Positions 1-8,596 are shown, counted from the first letter of the stretch. The stretch: 41,057 nt of DNA from Clostridia bacterium (GCA_017462965.1 JAFTQC010000039.1:1-41057); one strand, 5' to 3'. The notes: generated by a model from the letters alone, not told the origin. Made by a program: numbers and translations.

Positions 1-339
1 AAATGTAACTTTATAGAAAAAATAGAGTTTATGATAGGTGATGATTTAAAAATTACATTTAAACCATTCTTCGATTATGGAGAAGTAACTTTGACTGATA
101 AAAATGATAATATTTTATATGTTAAATGGAAAGATATAAAAAAATCTTTGACAGATGAATGGGATGAATGGGAAAAGGAAGCACAGGAAAAAGAAACTGA
201 TTATATGGAACTTGAAAGCCTTATGTGGCAGGGAAGATCTAATTGGCATAAATCTTTGAAAATTAAGAATAAACCGCCTAGAAACAAGGGTAAAGATCAC
301 ATGATAGATAAATGTATAAAACATAATTTGAATAAGTGA
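1..339 (+). CDS. Hypothetical protein, 5' end outside window
   Basis: This frame is open from the first base, so the gene probably begins upstream. The first internal ATG is at 31 and has no convincing ribosome binding site before it, which supports a longer protein. The visible part is about 112 residues, rich in Lys, Glu, Asp and Trp, with a basic C-terminus. It has no membrane segment or motif I recognise. It is followed after 9 bases by the next gene, so the two are probably co-transcribed. The setting, a run of unrelated small acidic hypotheticals, resembles an accessory or immunity-protein cluster, but that is inference only. Confidence 0.6.
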   Translation, partial: KCNFIEKIEFMIGDDLKITFKPFFDYGEVTLTDKNDNILYVKWKDIKKSLTDEWDEWEKEAQEKETDYMELESLMWQGRSNWHKSLKIKNKPPRNKGKDHMIDKCIKHNLNK

Positions 340-348
340 GGTGTTTTT

Positions 349-1335
349 ATGATTTCGTATTATGAATTAATGTTGTTGGTACAAGCCAACAAACAACCTG
401 AAAGAGTATTGGTTAGTGTAGGAGATAATAGAGAATTATTGTTTTTATATAAGTATAATGAAGGATGTTATTATGTTTGTCCAACTACATCGACAGAATC
501 TTTTTATAAAGAATATAATCCTTATTTGAATTTTAATATAGAGGAAGATAAATTTTTTGAGAAAAACATTAAGGTTGTTGATCCATACTTATTCCATAAA
601 GGCGAATATGTTTCATATTATGATTTGATGACTGCGATTACATTTAATACTCAACCATATAAAGTTAGATTACATATTAATGATGAAGAACAAGATTACA
701 TTTTTGATAGTGAAGAATTATTTGGAGCCAAAAGATACCAAAAGTCGAAAGAGGATGATTTAACTACACAATGGGAAACGTATTTGTCACAACAAATTAC
801 AGAAACTAAATGGTTTGCAAAGAATATCGAAGTAATTGAATGTGGAAATAGTTTGAACAGAATAATAGAGGGAAGTTGTGGGGGTTCTTATTTTAATATT
901 TTTCTAGCTAAAATAATAAACATAAATAAAGATACAGATTTAGATGATAATGTGAAAGCAATGTCAGACTTTTCAATATCTATCGAAGAAGATACTGTAT
1001 ATGATTTTTTATACCCATTATTGTTAAAATATTTTAATAATAATTTACCAGAAAATAAAAATAGAATTGACGAAGAAGATTTTGAGTGGAATTTGACTAA
1101 CAACTATTACACCATTGAAGATATAGAGAAAATGATAGACGAAATAAATCAAATAATGATTTTATTGAAAGAAGATTGTAACAATTCAAAATTAGATTTT
1201 ATACGTAAGGGATATAAAAGTGACTCTGTAGATGAAATTGTTAATTTCTATAAAAGATTTATAGAGTGTCTTCAAAAAATGATAATAAAAGGCAATGAAG
1301 AGGGATATAATTTAATTTCTTTTATGGGACCGTAA
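349..1335 (+). CDS. Hypothetical protein with duplicated N-terminal domain
   Basis: A 328-residue protein with GAGGTG before the ATG. I see an internal duplication: residues about 3-75 begin ISYYELM and end FFEKNIKVV, and residues about 88-165 begin VSYYDLM and end WFAKNIEVI, with similar spacing and a shared QP-x-[RK]V strand after the first helix. The C-terminal part (about 170-328) is unrelated, acidic and helical. No signal peptide or membrane segment is visible. I do not recognise the family. It sits between two other hypotheticals in one direction and is likely co-transcribed with them. Confidence 0.75.
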   Translation: MISYYELMLLVQANKQPERVLVSVGDNRELLFLYKYNEGCYYVCPTTSTESFYKEYNPYLNFNIEEDKFFEKNIKVVDPYLFHKGEYVSYYDLMTAITFNTQPYKVRLHINDEEQDYIFDSEELFGAKRYQKSKEDDLTTQWETYLSQQITETKWFAKNIEVIECGNSLNRIIEGSCGGSYFNIFLAKIININKDTDLDDNVKAMSDFSISIEEDTVYDFLYPLLLKYFNNNLPENKNRIDEEDFEWNLTNNYYTIEDIEKMIDEINQIMILLKEDCNNSKLDFIRKGYKSDSVDEIVNFYKRFIECLQKMIIKGNEEGYNLISFMGP

Positions 1336-1379
1336 AAAGATATTAAGTGAAATAAATGCTTGAAAAGAAAGGAGATTGT

Positions 1380-2039
1380 ATGGAACAAATTGATTTAAAT
1401 AATAAACTTTACAATGAGTGCTGTAAAGAAATTTTAAATAAAGAAAAAATATTGGAACTATTAAATTTAGGTGCAGATCCTTTGGGTGCTATAAGTAGAA
1501 ATGATTTAAAAGAGCATCTTTATGGAGAATTAATATGTGATGAAGAAGAATGTAAAAATTTATATGAAATCACAGAAATGTTTATTAATAATGGTATGAT
1601 ACATAAAATTTCCCTGTTAAAAAATGATGATGATGATGACATCAATCCTCTTTGGATGTTAAGCTTTAGGTGCACTTTTGAAGGAATAAAAACATTAAAA
1701 CTGTTATTAGATAATAAGATTGATATTGCTTCTTTAGAAGAATTTATAGAACATACATATACAGATTATATGTTTTTAGATATACCTGATTCAGATGATA
1801 AAGAAATTAATTTAATGCGTTTTAAATATGCTGCAAAAATGTTGATGCTTTGTGCATCGTGTAGTTATGTTTGTGAGAAAAGCAAATATTTGAGAGATGT
1901 TATTGAATTTGAAAACAATACCTACGATATTTCAAAATTTTATGAATATGATAAATTTGATGTTATAGTTGAAAAAGATAAATTTTATTTTATAGATATT
2001 AATACTAATTTAAAAGTTTGGGAAATTTATTTTGGGTAA
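1380..2039 (+). CDS. Ankyrin-like acidic hypothetical protein
   Basis: I place the start at 1380 because AAAGGAG lies just upstream; an in-frame ATG at 1356 has no such site. The 219-residue product has phrases typical of ankyrin repeats (LLNLGADPLG near residue 30; TLKLLLDNKIDIASLEEF near 115), but too few and too diverged to count repeats with confidence. It is strongly acidic, including a run of Asp near residue 80. Small ankyrin-like proteins in such clusters are sometimes immunity proteins of polymorphic toxins; nothing here proves that. A hairpin terminator follows at 2141. Confidence 0.7.
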   Translation: MEQIDLNNKLYNECCKEILNKEKILELLNLGADPLGAISRNDLKEHLYGELICDEEECKNLYEITEMFINNGMIHKISLLKNDDDDDINPLWMLSFRCTFEGIKTLKLLLDNKIDIASLEEFIEHTYTDYMFLDIPDSDDKEINLMRFKYAAKMLMLCASCSYVCEKSKYLRDVIEFENNTYDISKFYEYDKFDVIVEKDKFYFIDINTNLKVWEIYFG

Positions 2040-2140
2040 AAATGCAACATCAATTTATGATTACACTCTCTTTTTCATTCAGTCATCATTCAGTCTCCCA
2101 CACAGAAAATACAGAAAATATAGAAAATACAGAAAGAAAA

Positions 2141-2178
2141 ACAGTCATCAAAACTCAAAAAAATGATGGCTGTTTTTT
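2141..2178 (+). terminator. Rho-independent terminator
   Basis: ACAGTCATC at 2141-2149 pairs with GATGGCTGT at 2164-2172 (one G-U pair) and is followed by a T run. It closes the three-gene hypothetical cluster. Confidence 0.75.
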
Positions 2179-2429
2179 CACGTCTTCTCTTAGAAAATCA
2201 CACAAATCAAGGCTTCAAAAGAAATAACACAAGAGTCTGCAAAACCTTAATACAACTGTATTTCGGACTGCTAGAAGGTCGGAGAGCTTTTTGAAAGGTT
2301 GATATGCGCTAGTGAGTGTAGTTCCTATAGTGTAGTTACCAATATTTATATTGAAATATGTCATTTACTAAAGCTAATAGGACAAATCGATGGAATAATA
2401 GATGAACTAACTTTTTTTATAAAAACATA
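2179..2429. other. Gene-free stretch, possible remnant
   Basis: No gene with a credible start and ribosome binding site is visible. A short open stretch near 2328-2431 reads as a helical peptide ending in TFFIKTY, but it lacks a start and looks like a fragment of a lost gene. Upstream, at 2100-2140, there is a short imprecise tandem repeat around ACAGAAAAT. Confidence 0.4.
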
Positions 2430-2484
2430 TTGACTTTTTCAAACTACAAATGTAGTATGTAGATATAAACTACAAATGTAGTTT
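2430..2484 (+). promoter_or_regulatory. Promoter with two BlaI/MecI-type operators
   Basis: The -35 box is TTGACT (2430-2435) and the -10 box TAGTAT (2453-2458), 17 bases apart. Two identical palindromes, ACTACAAATGTAGT, lie at 2443-2456 and 2469-2482, with centres 26 bases apart. TACA-N2-TGTA is the known half-site pattern of BlaI/MecI repressors. The first operator covers the spacer and -10 region and the second lies at the likely start of transcription, so repressor binding should block the promoter of the gene encoding it. Confidence 0.88.
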
Positions 2485-2502
2485 GGTGAAGGAGGAGTTT
2501 AA

Positions 2503-2874
2503 ATGAAAAATATTTCTGAAGCAGAGTTAGAGGTAATGCAAGTATTATGGCAAAAAGGCGCAAGCACTTCACTTGAAATAATTAGTGAAGTAAAAAAGAA
2601 AAAGGAATGGAAAAACAATACGATTATGACATTAGTAACTAGACTTGTTAATAAAGAATTTATTGATGTGATTCGAGAGGATAAATCTTTGTTAATATAC
2701 AAGCCTAAAGTATCTGAATATGATTATAAGTCGAAAGAAACTAATAATTTTATTGACAAATTATATAATGGCTCAATTAATAATATGCTGGTAGCTTTTG
2801 CGAAGTCAAAGAAATTGAGTAAACAGGATTTAGAAGATTTAATAAAATTAGTTGGAGATGAGGAGGATAAATAA
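2503..2874 (+). CDS. BlaI/MecI/CopY-family repressor
   Basis: A 123-residue protein of the normal family length with an AAGGAGGAG site. The N-terminal winged helix-turn-helix is clear (ISEAELEVMQVLWQKG at 3-18, then a recognition-helix stretch NNTIMTLVTRLVNKEF). Family members bind TACA/TGTA palindromes as dimers and are cleaved when the partner M56 peptidase is activated. Two such palindromes sit in its own promoter, so it is very likely autoregulated. Its stop overlaps the ATG of the M56 gene by one base, which indicates translational coupling. No beta-lactamase or PBP2a gene is nearby, so the regulated stress is not evidently beta-lactams. Confidence 0.92.
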   Translation: MKNISEAELEVMQVLWQKGASTSLEIISEVKKKKEWKNNTIMTLVTRLVNKEFIDVIREDKSLLIYKPKVSEYDYKSKETNNFIDKLYNGSINNMLVAFAKSKKLSKQDLEDLIKLVGDEEDK

Positions 2875-4313
2875 TGTTAGAAACTTTTTTTATAAATATA
2901 TTATCCATGTCGACAATAGCAAGTTTGGTATTTCTTATTATTTTGATAGCTAGAAAGTGTATTAAAAACAAGGTAAATCAAGAAAATGCAAGTTTGCTAT
3001 GGATTATATTTATGGTAGTTTTAATTGTTCCTTTAAATTTTCAAAGTCATTTAAGTATTAAAAATTTTATAAACCTGGACAAAACTTATGTATTGACGGA
3101 ATCGATGCAATTAAATAATGAAAATCTTAATGTAAATGATGAGAATGTAATAAGTGTGGATACTGAAAAAATGAGTTTGCAGGAAATTGCATCATTTGTA
3201 TGGTTTTCAATTGCTTTGTCTTTGATTGTTGCAGATGGATTGATTTATAAAAGTTTGAATACAAAAAAATCAGCTGAAGTTCCAGAGAAAATTTCAAGAC
3301 TTCTAAAGGAATGTCAAAATGAATTGAATGTAGATAAAGATGTTCAAATAGTTGTTCAAGATAAAATAAAAATGCCTTCGCTATATGGAATATTTAATCC
3401 TCAAATATTGCTTACAGAAGAAATATTAAACTTCTCTGATAATGAACTTAAATGTATTATTGTTCACGAATTAAATCATTATAAAAGAAATCATCACATT
3501 TTATACATAATGTTTAATATTTTGGAGCGAATACATTGGTTCAATCCAATTGTAAAAATAGCATTTAAGACAATAAAACAAGATTTGGAAATTATAACGG
3601 ATAATTCAGTGTTAAAGACCAATATTACAGTAAAGGAATACTGTATGGCAATATTGAAAATTACTGAATTGTGCAATTTAAAGGAAAACAAAATGCCAGG
3701 TATATGCAGTAGCAAAAAAGAAATTGAAAGGAGAATAATACAAATGAAAAACAAGAATATTAAAAATTCAATGTTTATTATAGTAGTAACAATATTAATG
3801 GTTTCGGTTTTAACAATATCATTTGCAAGCGATAAAGTAACAAAAGCAGATAACGAGACGATAAAGATGATAGGCGAAATTTTTGATGAAGTAGATAAAC
3901 AAGAAGAAATAATTCCAAAAGTTGAATATATTGTGCCCATAGAATATACAAATGTAAGTTTAACATTTGGTACAAGAGTACATCCTATTACGAAAGAAGA
4001 AAGGACGCACACCGGAATAGATTTAGTTGCCAAAGAAGGTACAAAAGTAAAAGCTGCGGCAAGTGGAGTTGTTGAAGTGGCTACATATGATACAGAAAAA
4101 GGAAATTATGTTGAAATAAAACATGTAGATGGCAGTATATCAAGTTATCATCACGGCTCGACAATTTTAGTTGAAGCTGGAGATAGTGTTAATGCTGGAG
4201 ATGAAATAATGATCGTTGGTAAAACAGGAAATGCAACAGGAACACATCTTCATTTTGAGGTAAGAAATGCAAATAATGAGTATATGGATGTAAATACAAT
4301 AGTGAATAAATAA
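2874..4313 (+). CDS. M56 (BlaR1/MecR1-like) peptidase fused to M23 endopeptidase domain
   Basis: A 479-residue membrane protein. The N-terminus has hydrophobic segments at about 8-27, 42-56 and 105-122. The M56 zinc motif is HELNH at 198-202. A further membrane segment lies at about 298-318, and the C-terminus (about 355-479) is an M23/LytM domain with H379-x3-D383 and the HLH triad at 458-460. In BlaR1 and MecR1 the outer domain is a penicillin sensor; here a peptidoglycan-binding or cleaving domain takes its place. Known family logic predicts that an outer signal activates the inner peptidase, which inactivates the BlaI partner. I infer cell-wall sensing; whether M23 is catalytically active is unknown. 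Confidence 0.88.
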   Translation: MLETFFINILSMSTIASLVFLIILIARKCIKNKVNQENASLLWIIFMVVLIVPLNFQSHLSIKNFINLDKTYVLTESMQLNNENLNVNDENVISVDTEKMSLQEIASFVWFSIALSLIVADGLIYKSLNTKKSAEVPEKISRLLKECQNELNVDKDVQIVVQDKIKMPSLYGIFNPQILLTEEILNFSDNELKCIIVHELNHYKRNHHILYIMFNILERIHWFNPIVKIAFKTIKQDLEIITDNSVLKTNITVKEYCMAILKITELCNLKENKMPGICSSKKEIERRIIQMKNKNIKNSMFIIVVTILMVSVLTISFASDKVTKADNETIKMIGEIFDEVDKQEEIIPKVEYIVPIEYTNVSLTFGTRVHPITKEERTHTGIDLVAKEGTKVKAAASGVVEVATYDTEKGNYVEIKHVDGSISSYHHGSTILVEAGDSVNAGDEIMIVGKTGNATGTHLHFEVRNANNEYMDVNTIVNK

Positions 4314-4323
4314 TCTATAAAAG

Positions 4324-4380
4324 AAGAGCAAGATGAGTGTTTGATGCAATTTATCAAAGACTTATTTTGCTCTTTTGTTT
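4324..4380 (+). terminator. Terminator of the blaI-M56 operon
   Basis: A long hairpin pairs AAGAGCAAGATGAGT (4324-4338) with the segment at 4360-4374 and ends in a T-rich tract. Confidence 0.75.
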
Positions 4381-4414
4381 GAAGTTTATAAAGAATTTTC
4401 TGATATGCCTACAT

Positions 4415-4654
4415 TTAAAGGGTATGAAAAACTAGGATTATTTTTGGGTTCTTCCGATATTTTATATCTATTGCTCGTAACACTACCGTTGTTTCTGAAA
4501 TTTCTTTGTCCCTGATTGAAATTAAATATTCCATCATTTCTTGTTGATGTTCTACTGTTTTTAATCTTGGCATTACCATATTGATTATTTGTTTTGTTGC
4601 TCCTTGTTTGACCATTTCTTGTATCAGTTCTTCTTGCAATTGTGTTAAAATCAT
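4415..4654 (-). CDS. Small hypothetical protein with in-frame CGG near its end
   Basis: A strong AGGAGG site lies about 6 bases before the ATG at 4654, so I take this as a real gene. The straight reading is 79 residues. It is amphipathic and helical (LQEELIQEMVKQGAT, then MMEYLISIRDKE) and of unknown family. Codon 67 is CGG (4456-4454). If the C is skipped, the next codon is GGA and the protein ends at a TAA at 4440-4438, giving a 71-residue product ending GRTQK instead of a hydrophobic tail. The shifted ending looks more natural, but no homologue is at hand to prove it. Confidence 0.65.
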   Translation of the reverse strand: MILTQLQEELIQEMVKQGATKQIINMVMPRLKTVEHQQEMMEYLISIRDKEISETTVVLRAIDIKYRKNPKIILVFHTL

Positions 4655-4802
4655 ATGAACCTCCTATTGTGTATTTTAAATTTCTAATATACTTGGTTGA
4701 AGTTTTTTTAATTATACCATATCCGCACCTTATATATATACTTTTGTTATCTGTTGTAAAAAATAACTCTCATACATGCCACTATGAAACCATATTTTTT
4801 TA

Positions 4803-4811
4803 TGCTATAAT
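4803..4811 (+). promoter_or_regulatory. Extended -10 promoter element
   Basis: TGCTATAAT at 4803-4811 is an extended -10 element (TGn-TATAAT) about 45 bases before the start of the NERD gene. No good -35 box is visible. Confidence 0.5.
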
Positions 4812-4854
4812 ACCATCTAGTAAGGGAAATATTACTAAAGTTAGAAGGTGAATC

Positions 4855-5886
4855 ATGGCATTATTCGAAAAATTTAGAGATACAATTTTCTTGAAAACAG
4901 ATTGTGAGTTGGAACGTAAAGTCGAAGCTTTGAAAAAGTTAAACGAAATGTATCCGGATAATAAAGAAATAGCACAAGATTTGTTTATGGCCGAGCAAGG
5001 TCTTTGGGGCGAAAAAGAAATTATGTATGAACTTAAGAATGCTAATATTGGAATGTATGTTATACATGATTTAAATATTGCTTTTGAAGATTTTAAAGCT
5101 CAGATTGATTTTGTAGTTATTACTAGAGGATATATTTATTTTATTGAGTGTAAAAATTTGATTGGAAATATTACTGTAACTGATAAAGGTGATTTTATTA
5201 GAGAATATGTGTTTGAAGGGAAAAAAGTAAAAAAAGGTATATATTCTCCAATTAGACAGGTTGATAGACAAAAAGATGTTTTTAGAAAGATTTGGGCTAA
5301 GAACAATGGCAAGTTATTTTCATTTATTTATGATGGTAATTTTGATAAGTGGTATAAGACTATGGTTGTTATGGCTAAAAAGGAAAATATCCTTAATACT
5401 AAGTATGCACCAAAAGATATTAAATATAGGATAATTCGTTCAGATGCTTTGGTTAGACAAATTGAATATGATTTATCTAAGTTGGATAAAGATTTGGTTG
5501 ATTCAAAAAAGAGGACAGAAAAAATTGCACAGGCGATTTTGAATTTGAATGTTCCGGTAGAAGTTGATTATGAAGCTACATATAATTTGAATAAAGAAAA
5601 TGAAGTTGCTACATTGCAAGAAACAGAAGAAATTACATTTAAATCTACAGATGAACAACAAGCGAATATTGATAAGGAGTGTTTAAGAGAAAAATTGAAA
5701 ACTTTTCGTACAGAAACAGCAAAGAGCATGAAAATTCCTCCATATTATGTGTTTAATAATGAAGAACTCGAAATGTTGTTGGAAAAAATGCCGACATCTG
5801 TTGAAGAATTAAAAGAGCAAAATATTTTACCTCTTGTAAAGGCAAAAGTTCATGGGCAAAAAATTATCGACATATTAAATTCATAA
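4855..5886 (+). CDS. NERD nuclease-related domain protein with C-terminal HRDC domain
   Basis: A 343-residue protein, ribosome site GAAGGTGA. Residues about 48-165 form a NERD domain: GE at 52-53, QIDFVVI with D85, and ECKN with E98 and K100, matching the D-x(n)-E-x-K core of restriction-like nuclease folds. Residues 277-343 form an HRDC domain (LREKLKTFR, then PPYYVFNNEELEMLLEKMP), a nucleic-acid binding helical module otherwise seen in RecQ helicases and RNase D. NERD-HRDC pairs are known in Firmicutes, but their role is not settled; DNA processing is the likely field. It is monocistronic, with its own promoter and terminator. Confidence 0.85.
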   Translation: MALFEKFRDTIFLKTDCELERKVEALKKLNEMYPDNKEIAQDLFMAEQGLWGEKEIMYELKNANIGMYVIHDLNIAFEDFKAQIDFVVITRGYIYFIECKNLIGNITVTDKGDFIREYVFEGKKVKKGIYSPIRQVDRQKDVFRKIWAKNNGKLFSFIYDGNFDKWYKTMVVMAKKENILNTKYAPKDIKYRIIRSDALVRQIEYDLSKLDKDLVDSKKRTEKIAQAILNLNVPVEVDYEATYNLNKENEVATLQETEEITFKSTDEQQANIDKECLREKLKTFRTETAKSMKIPPYYVFNNEELEMLLEKMPTSVEELKEQNILPLVKAKVHGQKIIDILNS

Positions 5887-5887
5887 A

Positions 5888-5917
5888 AAATCTCTATCTC
5901 CTGATAGAAATTTTTTT
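5888..5917 (+). terminator. Terminator of the NERD gene
   Basis: A short hairpin TCTATC-TCCT-GATAGA with a following T7 run. Confidence 0.7.
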
Positions 5918-5934
5918 GTGGATCTTTACATCAA

Positions 5935-6391
5935 GTGTTTTTACTTAATATGATTAAAAGCTACAACATTCTATGGAAATATGCAGAATGTATGATTGCA
6001 GACGATGATGAAGTGCTGTTTTCAATGTGGTATAGAAATCCCGTTTTGATAGAACAACTAGAGGGTGAAAATAAACTTGAACAAAGGTATAACTTAATTT
6101 TTCATATTGTTAAGAATAATTTATGATGATTTGGAGTTCTTTAATTGTGCAATAGAATATGAATGTATAGATTATTGTGATTACATAAATAAAAAATATT
6201 TTTATGCAGATGGATATTGTTTGGATAAGTATTCGGCCTGCATAAAGTTTGTCGATTATATACTAGAAAAATGTGATAGTTTAAATATCAATAAATCAAA
6301 TATAAAAATCTTTAAATTCGAAGAAAAAATGGAAGTGCTGAAAAGTTTGATAAATAGAAAGAGAGAGGAAGAAGAGTTTGATTTTGAATAG
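5935..6391 (+). pseudogene. Decayed hypothetical gene, frameshifted and without a start
   Basis: Two open stretches (5935-6123 and 6107-6391, in different frames) together look like one acidic protein of about 150 residues, for example HIVKN running into YDDLEFFN. The join needs a +1 shift in an A/T-rich tract near 6112-6118. No ribosome binding site precedes the possible starts at 5935 (GTG) or 5950 (ATG), and the second part has no normal start. I read it as a 5'-truncated, frameshifted remnant. Unlike other broken reading frames in this window, its shift is not at a CGG codon. Confidence 0.55.
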
Positions 6392-6406
6392 TAAGAGGTG
6401 AACCCT

Positions 6407-6964
6407 ATGAATAAAAATTTATATGAAGATAGCATTATCCTAATTGGTCCATCTGGTGCTGGTAAATCGACAGTAGCAGATGATTTGGAAGAAAGATTTG
6501 GAATACCAAGAGTTTGCTTGGATAAGATGGCAAGTGAAGCTAGAAAAAACGGAGAGAGAGCGAAATTTAAAACGCCGGACGAGTTCAGTTATCATATGAT
6601 ACATTCATTAATAATTGCGGCGGAAAAGCGTGAAGGTGCATATGCTGTTGTTGATTTTGGTGCGGGACATTCTATATATAAAGACAAAACTATATTTGAA
6701 AAAGTGAAAAAAGAATTAAAACCGTTTAAAAATGTAGTTTTGCTGTTGCCGTGTAAAGATGAGAGTAAGGCATTAGAGATAATGGCATCGCGTTCAACTG
6801 GAGATACAAGTGATAATTTAGAGTTTCTAAGAAATCCATGTAATAAAGAATTGGCAACTATGGTGGTATATGCGGAGGGAAGAACTCCACAGGAAATTTC
6901 GGATGAAATTATGAGTAGAATTGATCAGAGAAAAAAGAAAAAAATAAATGATGTAGAAATATAA
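6407..6964 (+). CDS. P-loop kinase-like protein (shikimate kinase-like fold)
   Basis: The start is ATG 6407, preceded by AAGAGGTG; a GTG at 6398 lies inside that site. The 185-residue product has a Walker A motif GPSGAGKST near residues 14-22, followed by LEERFGIP and LDKM as in small nucleoside or shikimate kinases. A hydrophobic strand AYAVVDFGAG near 80 and VVLLLPC near 110 fit the parallel-sheet core. The substrate is not predictable; the gene lies outside any aromatic pathway context. It precedes a lipoprotein gene by about 20 bases and may be co-transcribed. Confidence 0.75.
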   Translation: MNKNLYEDSIILIGPSGAGKSTVADDLEERFGIPRVCLDKMASEARKNGERAKFKTPDEFSYHMIHSLIIAAEKREGAYAVVDFGAGHSIYKDKTIFEKVKKELKPFKNVVLLLPCKDESKALEIMASRSTGDTSDNLEFLRNPCNKELATMVVYAEGRTPQEISDEIMSRIDQRKKKKINDVEI

Positions 6965-6984
6965 ATGAAAAGAGGAAGGTATAT

Positions 6985-7896
6985 ATGAAAAAAACAAACC
7001 CGTTTTTAAATATTGTCATGTACGGATTACTTTTTACTGTAATGTTAATTTCGTTAACAGGCTGTGGTAAAATAAAGTCTTCTTCAAAATTGATTAAATA
7101 CATTGAAGACGAATATAACATTGAGGTTGAATTGATTTCTAGTGAAGGTAACCAAAAAGCAAAAGAGAAAAAAGATCGTTACAATAAAGTTGTCTTAATT
7201 GAAAAAGATAGAAACATTACTTTTACTGCTAAAAGTGCATATTCTCCAGTTGGAATGGATGGTTCAACTTTTTGGTATCAAGCATTTACATCGGATGATT
7301 ATTATGATAATTTGACGGCATCGATTGAAGATGAACTTTCGAATATTGCGGAAAAATATGATATTAAATTAGAATATTTAGATGGAATGGTTTCGTCAAT
7401 TGACTATTTTGGAACACTAGCTGATGAAGAAGAACAACTAGAAAATATTAAAAATGCTTTAAATGAAATTATGAAAGTTTATAATCTAAAAAAAGAACCA
7501 GCTTCGTCACTGATATCAACAATCATAATAAATATAAATGGTGAATATACAGATTATATTTGTCATTATACAGCAAATGGAGAAGAGGTTGAACTTATTG
7601 ATGCTGATAAACAATGGAGAGAAGAATGGGGCATCCCTGAAAGATTGGATGAAGATGTAATGAAATATGTTAATTCGGTATACTCTGGAGAATACTATAT
7701 CGAATATTGCAATGTGATTCCAGAATATTATTATAATGAAGGTGTAACGTATATTGAGTACACCGTGCGAAATGATGAAGAGAGAACAGGAAAAAGATAC
7801 CGCTTTAATTTTGATCAATATAAAGAAGATTTGAATAATAATAAACAAATAGATATGGAAACTTATGTGGAAACTGTTACGAGTATTGTATATTAA
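6985..7896 (+). CDS. Hypothetical lipoprotein
   Basis: A 303-residue protein with a lipoprotein signal: basic start MKKTNP, a hydrophobic stretch to about residue 26 and the lipobox LTGC at about 25-28, so it should be processed by Lgt and LspA and anchored outside the membrane. The mature part is acidic, Tyr-rich and mixed alpha/beta, with no motif I recognise. Ribosome site AGAGGAAGG. It sits between the P-loop kinase-like gene and tag in the same direction. Confidence 0.8.
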   Translation: MKKTNPFLNIVMYGLLFTVMLISLTGCGKIKSSSKLIKYIEDEYNIEVELISSEGNQKAKEKKDRYNKVVLIEKDRNITFTAKSAYSPVGMDGSTFWYQAFTSDDYYDNLTASIEDELSNIAEKYDIKLEYLDGMVSSIDYFGTLADEEEQLENIKNALNEIMKVYNLKKEPASSLISTIIININGEYTDYICHYTANGEEVELIDADKQWREEWGIPERLDEDVMKYVNSVYSGEYYIEYCNVIPEYYYNEGVTYIEYTVRNDEERTGKRYRFNFDQYKEDLNNNKQIDMETYVETVTSIVY

Positions 7897-7933
7897 TAAG
7901 GAACTCGATATTGATTGAGGCGGTGAGATAATT

Positions 7934-8479
7934 ATGAAAGACAAAACAAGATGCAAATGGTGTAATTTGAAAAATCCAAAGTATATTGAGTATCATGATA
8001 ATGAATGGTGCAAACCTAATTTTGATGAAAAATATTTATATGAAATGCTAATACTAGAGTCTTTCCAAGCGGGATTGTCTTGGGAGTGTGTTTTGAACAA
8101 ACGAGAAAATTTTAGAAAAGCTTTTGATAATTTCGATATAAATAAAGTTTGTTTATATGATGATAAGAAAATCGAAGAATTACTAAATAATAAAGAAATT
8201 ATAAGAAATAGATTGAAGATAAACGCAAGTATAAATAATAGTAAAATTTTTAAAATGATAGTAAATGAATATGGGTTGTTTTATAATTATTTAAAGAGTT
8301 TTACTGATGATAAGATTATTTATGAAATTGATAAAACAACAAACGAGCTGTCGGATAAAATTTCGTCTGATTTACAAAAAAGAGGAATGAAATTTGTGGG
8401 GAGCACAATTATATATTCTTATTTACAGGCGATAGGTATTATTTATTCACATGATAAAGAATGTTTTTTATTCAAATAA
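7934..8479 (+). CDS. tag: DNA-3-methyladenine glycosylase I
   Basis: Tag removes 3-methyladenine from alkylated DNA, starting base excision repair in the cytoplasm. At 181 residues it has the family's normal length. Visible signatures: zinc ligands C7 (RCKWC), H21 (YHDNEW), H173 and C177 (SHDKEC), and the catalytic-region glutamate E42 in LESFQAGLSW. The usual EWG is EWC here. Ribosome site GAGGCGGTGAG. It follows the lipoprotein gene by about 37 bases. Confidence 0.95.
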   Translation: MKDKTRCKWCNLKNPKYIEYHDNEWCKPNFDEKYLYEMLILESFQAGLSWECVLNKRENFRKAFDNFDINKVCLYDDKKIEELLNNKEIIRNRLKINASINNSKIFKMIVNEYGLFYNYLKSFTDDKIIYEIDKTTNELSDKISSDLQKRGMKFVGSTIIYSYLQAIGIIYSHDKECFLFK

Positions 8480-8596
8480 TATGTAAAGTATTATATTACT
8501 GATAAAAGAATTTTATTAAGCTATATGCTTTATAGGATTGTGGCGTGGAAATGATGTAGAAAGCTTTATATTAATAAATAAAGAAAGAGTGATTTG

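Noticed and set aside
2018-2227. 69-codon frame after the ankyrin-like gene
   Set aside because: It overlaps the previous gene's end, runs through a terminator hairpin and has simple-repeat composition.
2503-4313. Beta-lactam resistance locus
   Set aside because: Only the regulator pair is present; the sensor has an M23 domain rather than a penicillin-binding domain, and no beta-lactamase or PBP is adjacent.
5935-6391. Frameshifted small gene as another CGG +1 case
   Set aside because: Its frame change falls in an A/T run with no CGG in frame, and it lacks a ribosome site. It looks like ordinary decay and serves as a negative control.
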